64,000 nucleotides of DNA, taken from NCBI GenBank assembly GCA_973895155.1, contig OZ316894.1:868001-932000 (forward strand). The letters run 5' to 3'. The stretch is from Marsupella aquatica (lineage: Eukaryota > Marchantiophyta). The notes under the pieces were generated by a model. It did not search any database. It was given only the letters and a program-made list of their open reading frames with translations, and was not told where the DNA came from. Of this stretch, positions 59,266-64,000 are shown one piece after another (within the stretch, counting starts at the first letter, position 1; each line of letters begins with the position of its first letter). The translations under genes were made by a program, and so were the position numbers.

Positions 59266-62019
59266 CTAACTAAACGATGTTATGGTATAGTACAACTTCC
59301 CAAGCCAATTCATTGAATGGCAATTCTCCCTCCTTCGTGCTCCTTTTGCCGTCTGTTTGCTTTTCCCATCCATGACTTTCACTTCAATCTTTTCCTTCAT
59401 TTCCTTCTTGTATTTTACATCACACGTGGAGCCCTCTTCAACGGAGTTATAGTGGTCTGGTATTGCTTCATGGCGCAACATATTCACTGGGCTTTGGTTT
59501 GTTGGCGGGGATTTACTCATCTTTTCTTTGTTACACAAGCGATTGGTGGTTGTCAAAACCTTCTCCCTGCTACTATGTTTCTGCTCAGGATTGTTCCTTG
59601 TCCCGGTATTCTGCATTGGATCCTCCTGTATGCTAACTCTCCTTTCCGTGCTGCGCTCCTTGCTCTGACTCTTGGGTCGTTGAGCAGTTCGCAGTTCCTT
59701 TTCCCAGTTAGCAAAGTGCTCTAAAGCATTGCCTTTCATGGCCTTCCGTGGACTGGCCATGGGGCTTCTGAACCTGGTATTCATCTCCACGGGTCTAAAC
59801 CGAGGGCTCTGCAATCCGTTGTAGCTACTCATCTTTTGGGACCTAATTAGGGGACTTTTGAATCTGCTGTTGATTCCTGAGCGCAGACCAGACCTTTCTC
59901 TTCTATCATCTTTGCTCAGTTGACTGTAAAGTGCAACAGGCGCAGAGTCAGCTGCTCCTTTGCTTAATGTTACCTTCCTCTCCTCATCTTTTATTTGGGC
60001 TCTCTTATTTCTTTCCCCTTTCAACTCTTCCTCAGTCCTACCCTTCTCATTTAGTTGTTTAATACGTTTTACCGGTTGCTCAAGTGCATTGTAATTACTT
60101 TCAGGTTTCGAGGTGTGAAGTCTCTCCTGAGCTTGCTTTGCTGACAACCTGTCTGCTTGAGCTTTGAGACACTCTCCACCGATCTTTTTGTCTTTCCTAT
60201 CTGCTTCTTGTTCCAGGGCCCTGGCCTTTTCTACCGTCTTCGGGGTCGTCGATTTCAGCTGAGCTGATCTTTGTTTGGCTCTAGCCCTTGCTGCTGCTAT
60301 CTGTTCCTCTGCAGCTCTCAATCGAGCTTTTTTCATCCTTTGAAATATCAACACCTGTTTGTCCGCGGAAGAATTCGTGGGTGAATTCTGGTCCAAATTT
60401 ACGAATTGACGTTGAATTTCTTCTTCGAAAACTGGAGCTAAGAGGGCGTTAAGACCACCTTTTCCTTTCTTTTGCAGGTTCCGCAATTGATGTTTCTGCG
60501 TCTCATGTACCCCTGAGTAGTAGTTATTATCCCAGCACCCACGGTAATGCAATGGCATTTCATTTGGACGCTTTGACCTAGAGCTATTGTACTTTTCTCT
60601 GTTCCTCCGTCTGTTGTAACTTTCTTCGATTCTCCTCAGGGCCTCCAAATGGAAGAGTGCCCTTTTTTGCAATTCTTTTTCTTCTTCCTCTTCTTCCTCT
60701 TGCTTTGCTGCTCTCCCGTTGTCAGCCTCCGCACCTCCTAGTGGACATTTGTCAAATCTTGTCGCCCACTTATCTCCTTGGCATGATCTGTAACTTCTGG
60801 AATCTATGGAGCTAGGCGGATGAAAAAGGAAGGTTGCTGTTCGACCCTTGTTTTCTGTGGAATTCTCGATTGTCCTTCGCTCCTTTTTCTTAACTGTATA
60901 AAAAATTGGGCGTGTAGAAGCCCTCTTCGGTCCTTTAGACTCTGCCTGTTCCCTTGGAGCTTGTATTTGATCTGTAACTACTCTAATAAGTTTATTCTCC
61001 TGTCCAGTCCCACGTTTTGCTGTTGTATCAGGTTGAAGCGTATTCTCATTAGCAACTCTTAGCTCCTTGTCGGCATTTTGCTTCACCTTTTGGACCGTAT
61101 TTTCATGAGCAATTCTTAGCTCTTTGTCAGCTTGTTGAATTATCTTTCCGTATGAGATGGGACGAAATCTTAGTTCTTGTGAATAGGTCTCATCTCGTTC
61201 TGTTGACTGTTTCTCATTGCTTTCCCCTGCCCCGTTCTCAGCCCTATCATGTTCCTCTTCCGTTTTTCCCTCCCCTTTCGCCTCTAGCTCCATGGGTTTC
61301 CCACTTTTCTCTTCATCAGATTGGAGACCTTTGGCTTCTGCACCATCACGGACGGACAATTCCATTTCCTTCGAGTCTTCTACTTCTTTGGACTTTTTTT
61401 CTCTTTTCTCCATCAATTTTGTTGTGTCCCCTAGATTTCCAAGTCTTTTCTCGTGCTCCGCCCGTATTTCTCCAATCACTCTTGCTTTCTCAGCCTCAAG
61501 GTATCTGACAGTGTCACCACAACTGAGAGATCCTATCTTTACCTTGATTCTGTTCGGGGATTGGTCTTTTCTGTGACTTTCCTTATGTGCCCATAGTTTA
61601 ACATATGTATTCCTGCTTTTCGATTCTGGTCGACTTAAGTCTTGAAAGTTGCTACTAATTGAGTCCTTTCCTTCAGAACAACTTTTCGGTCTTTCAAGGA
61701 CATTTTCTTTCATTTTGTAATCCTCTTCGTTGAGACTTGAACATTCACTTCCAGGACCCACTTGACTCTCTCTCTTCTCGTTTTTTTCTGTCGCTGTCAC
61801 GACATAGTCCAAATCGTCTCCCCGTTCGTCGTTTTCTTGCAAAGCTATTTCCTCTTTGTGGCTACCTTTTTTTGACTCGATTACTTTTCTCTGCTGGTGG
61901 ACAACTCCCGCCTTCCCTCTATCCGTGCTTTTTATGTCATCCACGCCAACTTTCGGGTTTCTTTGAGTATCGTCCTGTGTCGTGTCTTTCTTTCTGGCCC
62001 TTCCCATTTCGATTCTCAT
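59266..62019 (-). CDS. Unknown highly charged protein, 917 aa
   Basis: Unrecognised, but a 917-codon open frame from ATG 62019 is almost certainly real. It is very rich in Glu, Lys, Arg and Ser. The N-terminal third looks disordered. An imperfect internal repeat (ADKELRIAHENTVQ / ADKELRVANENTLQ) lies at about 297-328. A long Ala/Arg/Glu/Gln helix or coiled coil spans about 560-690 (RMKKARLRAAEEQIAAARAR). A Ser-Pro segment at about 730-790 repeats RFKSPL, SPRFRP and RFRSPM, then ALEHFANWEKEL. Such composition fits a cytoskeletal or nuclear scaffold protein, but that is inference. A divergent + frame at 62223 begins about 200 bp away. Confidence 0.75.
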   Translation of the reverse strand: MRIEMGRARKKDTTQDDTQRNPKVGVDDIKSTDRGKAGVVHQQRKVIESKKGSHKEEIALQENDERGDDLDYVVTATEKNEKRESQVGPGSECSSLNEEDYKMKENVLERPKSCSEGKDSISSNFQDLSRPESKSRNTYVKLWAHKESHRKDQSPNRIKVKIGSLSCGDTVRYLEAEKARVIGEIRAEHEKRLGNLGDTTKLMEKREKKSKEVEDSKEMELSVRDGAEAKGLQSDEEKSGKPMELEAKGEGKTEEEHDRAENGAGESNEKQSTERDETYSQELRFRPISYGKIIQQADKELRIAHENTVQKVKQNADKELRVANENTLQPDTTAKRGTGQENKLIRVVTDQIQAPREQAESKGPKRASTRPIFYTVKKKERRTIENSTENKGRTATFLFHPPSSIDSRSYRSCQGDKWATRFDKCPLGGAEADNGRAAKQEEEEEEEKELQKRALFHLEALRRIEESYNRRRNREKYNSSRSKRPNEMPLHYRGCWDNNYYSGVHETQKHQLRNLQKKGKGGLNALLAPVFEEEIQRQFVNLDQNSPTNSSADKQVLIFQRMKKARLRAAEEQIAAARARAKQRSAQLKSTTPKTVEKARALEQEADRKDKKIGGECLKAQADRLSAKQAQERLHTSKPESNYNALEQPVKRIKQLNEKGRTEEELKGERNKRAQIKDEERKVTLSKGAADSAPVALYSQLSKDDRRERSGLRSGINSRFKSPLIRSQKMSSYNGLQSPRFRPVEMNTRFRSPMASPRKAMKGNALEHFANWEKELRTAQRPKSQSKERSTERRVSIQEDPMQNTGTRNNPEQKHSSREKVLTTTNRLCNKEKMSKSPPTNQSPVNMLRHEAIPDHYNSVEEGSTCDVKYKKEMKEKIEVKVMDGKSKQTAKGARRRENCHSMNWLGKLYYTITSFS

Positions 62020-62222
62020 TGCAATTTACTACGCCGACCTACAGTAATAGCTAGGCTCTGAAATGTCTTCACAGATTAAGTCGCCCCCTATTTTCCGCAG
62101 AACAAACCCAAATCTGTGTTCTCTGTGCTTAACTCATTTACTTCGGCCTCCAATCGGTTGTACCAATACCTCTTGGTCATCCCCGCTCACTATAACTAAG
62201 CTGATAAAGATCCTTTCTATGA

Positions 62223-62591
62223 ATGCCTCAATTCCATCGGCTGGACTTGAAGCCCTTGAAGCCCTTGAAGCATCGTTGCAGCACAACATGGGTTGGACTC
62301 TTAAATTGCCGTCATTCTCTGGTTGAGGAATTTAAATCTAATTCAGTGGTACTGTTTGTCAACCAATTGAAGCTCACAATGGATGATCGGTCCAAGCATC
62401 ATAGTGTCGGATTTAGAAAAAACCGCCTGAACAAAACGACGATGGTTAACCACTGGTACAATGTCGACCCGAACGATTCAATTCCGGCCATGCGGAAGTC
62501 CTACAGAGTCGAAATCCCAACTCAAGAATTACAAAAGTGGCATAGTTTTACCCTCAGATATCAGTTTCACGAGATGAGTGACAAACTTTGA
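62223..62591 (+). CDS. Small unrecognised frame, divergent from the 917-aa gene
   Basis: 122 codons from ATG 62223, or about 70 codons from the internal ATG reading MDDRSKHHSVGFRKNR. The second half is protein-like and basic (NHWYNVDPNDSIPAMRKSYR). No domain recognised. It may be a small gene sharing a bidirectional promoter, or 5' transcript sequence. Confidence 0.25.
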   Translation: MPQFHRLDLKPLKPLKHRCSTTWVGLLNCRHSLVEEFKSNSVVLFVNQLKLTMDDRSKHHSVGFRKNRLNKTTMVNHWYNVDPNDSIPAMRKSYRVEIPTQELQKWHSFTLRYQFHEMSDKL

Positions 62592-63869
62592 GCACTGTTT
62601 GACGCCTAGTTGTGCACCGTAGCAGTTTGGGACACATTTGAAGTGTAGTTTGGGACACGTTTGAAGTGTACATACTGGACTACAAATGAAAAACTCATCG
62701 CGCACTCCACGCCCATAACGCTTTGACTGGGGAATTGGCTAGCCTTGTTAAGGAACCTTGGAACCGCGACGACGACGGGTAGCAGCAACCAGTGCACATC
62801 TCAATCAAATGACTGGGAGGAGAAAGCTTTGACAGTTGTAGAGGATACCGATGGTTCCTTGCTCACACGTATCGTCTGCAAAAAATGGCCGCCTGTATCA
62901 TTGTAATCTAAGAATCTGACCGGATGCGGTCTCCACATTTGATTCGGACCGTTCCCTTGTAATCGCCTATCGCCTATTCCTGCTTTCATGCGTTTCATGT
63001 TATGGGATTTTGTATGTTAATGTATTTTCTTAGAGATAAAAAGTATAGCCTTTGACCCAATTCTGAAAGTCGCTCCACCCAATGCAGCGATTGCCTCGCT
63101 CATGAGGTGTTTCTGTAATTCAATTGCACCTTGCTCTGGCATTTTTTGGCATTCTGACGGCAGCGTATCCAGTAACTAGGTGCAAGCAGACCATGGTTAT
63201 CCTCGATTCCAGGCCCTTCTGTGGCGTCCTCTTGGTAGAATTTGACGTCTATTCACCCGGGAACAGTTCTCACTGTACTTTTTCCGTGACCGAACTCTGT
63301 TTGCGTTTGGTTGTACTAAACGTACGAGCAATTGACTTGTTGCGTGAACCCTCGGGTCTCCTCACTTTCAATTGGATGCAACTAAGATTTTGGACACCGC
63401 CTGACCACATCGCAACATCGCAACATCGCATCAGTGCCCTTTCAGGAGAACTTCACGTCTCTTCACCACAGCAGGCGACTCTCCCTCTAGCCTCGCTTGG
63501 AGTCATTCGATTTTCAAATTGCGGTTTTCTTTTCTTCAGAACTAGAATCTCGGACATTTGCTTAACCTTCAGACCTCTGTTGGGAGATCACATCCATTAG
63601 AGAAAGCGATAATTCCAGAGAATAAAATGAGTAGTAATTCATGGAAGCGAAGAATACTAAAAACTGTTTTCGATTAAAACCCTTCTCTTCAAACAAGGGT
63701 CTGTTACAGAGACCATGATCTGTCGCCTGACCAATTTACAACAGTTACATATATGAAAGCACTACTAGTAAGATCATGACGTCTGAATTGAAAGTCTTAG
63801 AGCCTTCATAAAAATATTGGGATGGCAAAATACCAGTGAAAATGATGGAAAAACTACGAATGAAAAGAA
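62592..63869. other. Spacer; right part likely 3' UTR of the transporter gene
   Basis: No supported gene. A + frame across 63124-63600 lacks an ATG at its start. The 200-300 bases left of 63870 should be the 3' untranslated region of the minus-strand transporter gene. Confidence 0.45.
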
Positions 63870-64000
63870 CTAAACGACCCAAAACCAGCCTACAACTGAG
63901 CCAACAGCCAATCCGAAAACGAGCGAAATTGTCATCACGATCCCTGCTGTCTCTGCCTCAGCTAATGGGACTGACTTAGGCGAAACAATGAATAGGCAGG
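63870..64000 (-). CDS. Equilibrative nucleoside transporter, C-terminal fragment
   Basis: Only the last 42 codons are in the window; the gene continues past the right edge. On the minus strand it reads ...IVSPKSVPLAEAETAG, then a hydrophobic segment MTISLVFGLAVGSVVGWFW, then a stop at 63870. The order APK.V...AE.AG followed by a final membrane helix with GLA.GS..GW matches the end of SLC29/ENT transporters, which move nucleosides across plasma or vacuolar membranes. I infer ENT with fair confidence; a whole-gene view would settle it. Confidence 0.65.
   Translation of the reverse strand, partial: CLFIVSPKSVPLAEAETAGIVMTISLVFGLAVGSVVGWFWVV

Noticed and set aside
63124-63600. 158-codon + strand frame
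   Set aside because: Begins at TTG, has no early ATG, and its composition does not look like a protein. No family recognised.

Overview
This is nuclear DNA of a land plant. It has GT-AG introns, DYW-class pentatricopeptide (PPR) editing factors, a plant-type histone H4 and a peroxisomal IBR1-type dehydrogenase. There are long AT-rich spacers full of decayed transposons and microsatellites. The intron-poor DYW genes, with many near-identical L-S-P repeats, look most like those of mosses and lycophytes. I infer an early-diverging land plant that still edits organelle RNA, but I cannot name the species.

Layout. 1-17.3 kb: a tandem pair of DYW-PPR genes on the minus strand (exons at 1675-5299 and 5600-5841; 13803-16134 and 16633-16859) inside a duplicated block. 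The main reading frames have no ATG at their 5' ends. A short conserved upstream exon supplies the ATG and an organelle-targeting leader. The spacer between the pair holds a decayed Ty1/copia fragment, a GC-rich stretch, minisatellites and a dispersed LTR-like repeat. 17.3-29 kb: RPS2 (uS5; two exons) and eIF3g, both minus strand. Between them lie a degenerate satellite-like cluster and two Mutator-like non-autonomous elements. 29-34.6 kb: repeats, including a 1.3 kb Mutator-like element with a perfect 10-bp target duplication and a large perfect hairpin. 34.7-44.5 kb: IBR1-like short-chain dehydrogenase (six exons, C-terminal SRL), histone H4 (single exon, with a histone-type promoter motif) and 3-hydroxybutyryl-CoA dehydrogenase (four exons, minus strand). 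47-62 kb: three long reading frames I do not recognise (528 aa; about 445 aa plus an upstream exon; 917 aa), with a 450-bp MITE near 56.5 kb. At the right edge (63870-64000) is the C-terminal end of an equilibrative nucleoside transporter, minus strand.

How the genes may work together. RPS2 and eIF3g both serve 40S translation initiation. IBR1 and the hydroxyacyl-CoA dehydrogenase both belong to beta-oxidation-type chemistry and flank H4; whether that neighbourhood means anything is unknown. The most interesting signal is the DYW pair. The two proteins share a 14-motif array, but three P-type repeats have switched their base-specifying pair from Thr/Asn to Thr/Asp (A to G in the PPR code). 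The last repeat has also switched. This suggests the copies now edit different sites.

All splice sites, domain calls and family names come from reading the sequence by eye. No database search or alignment program was run.
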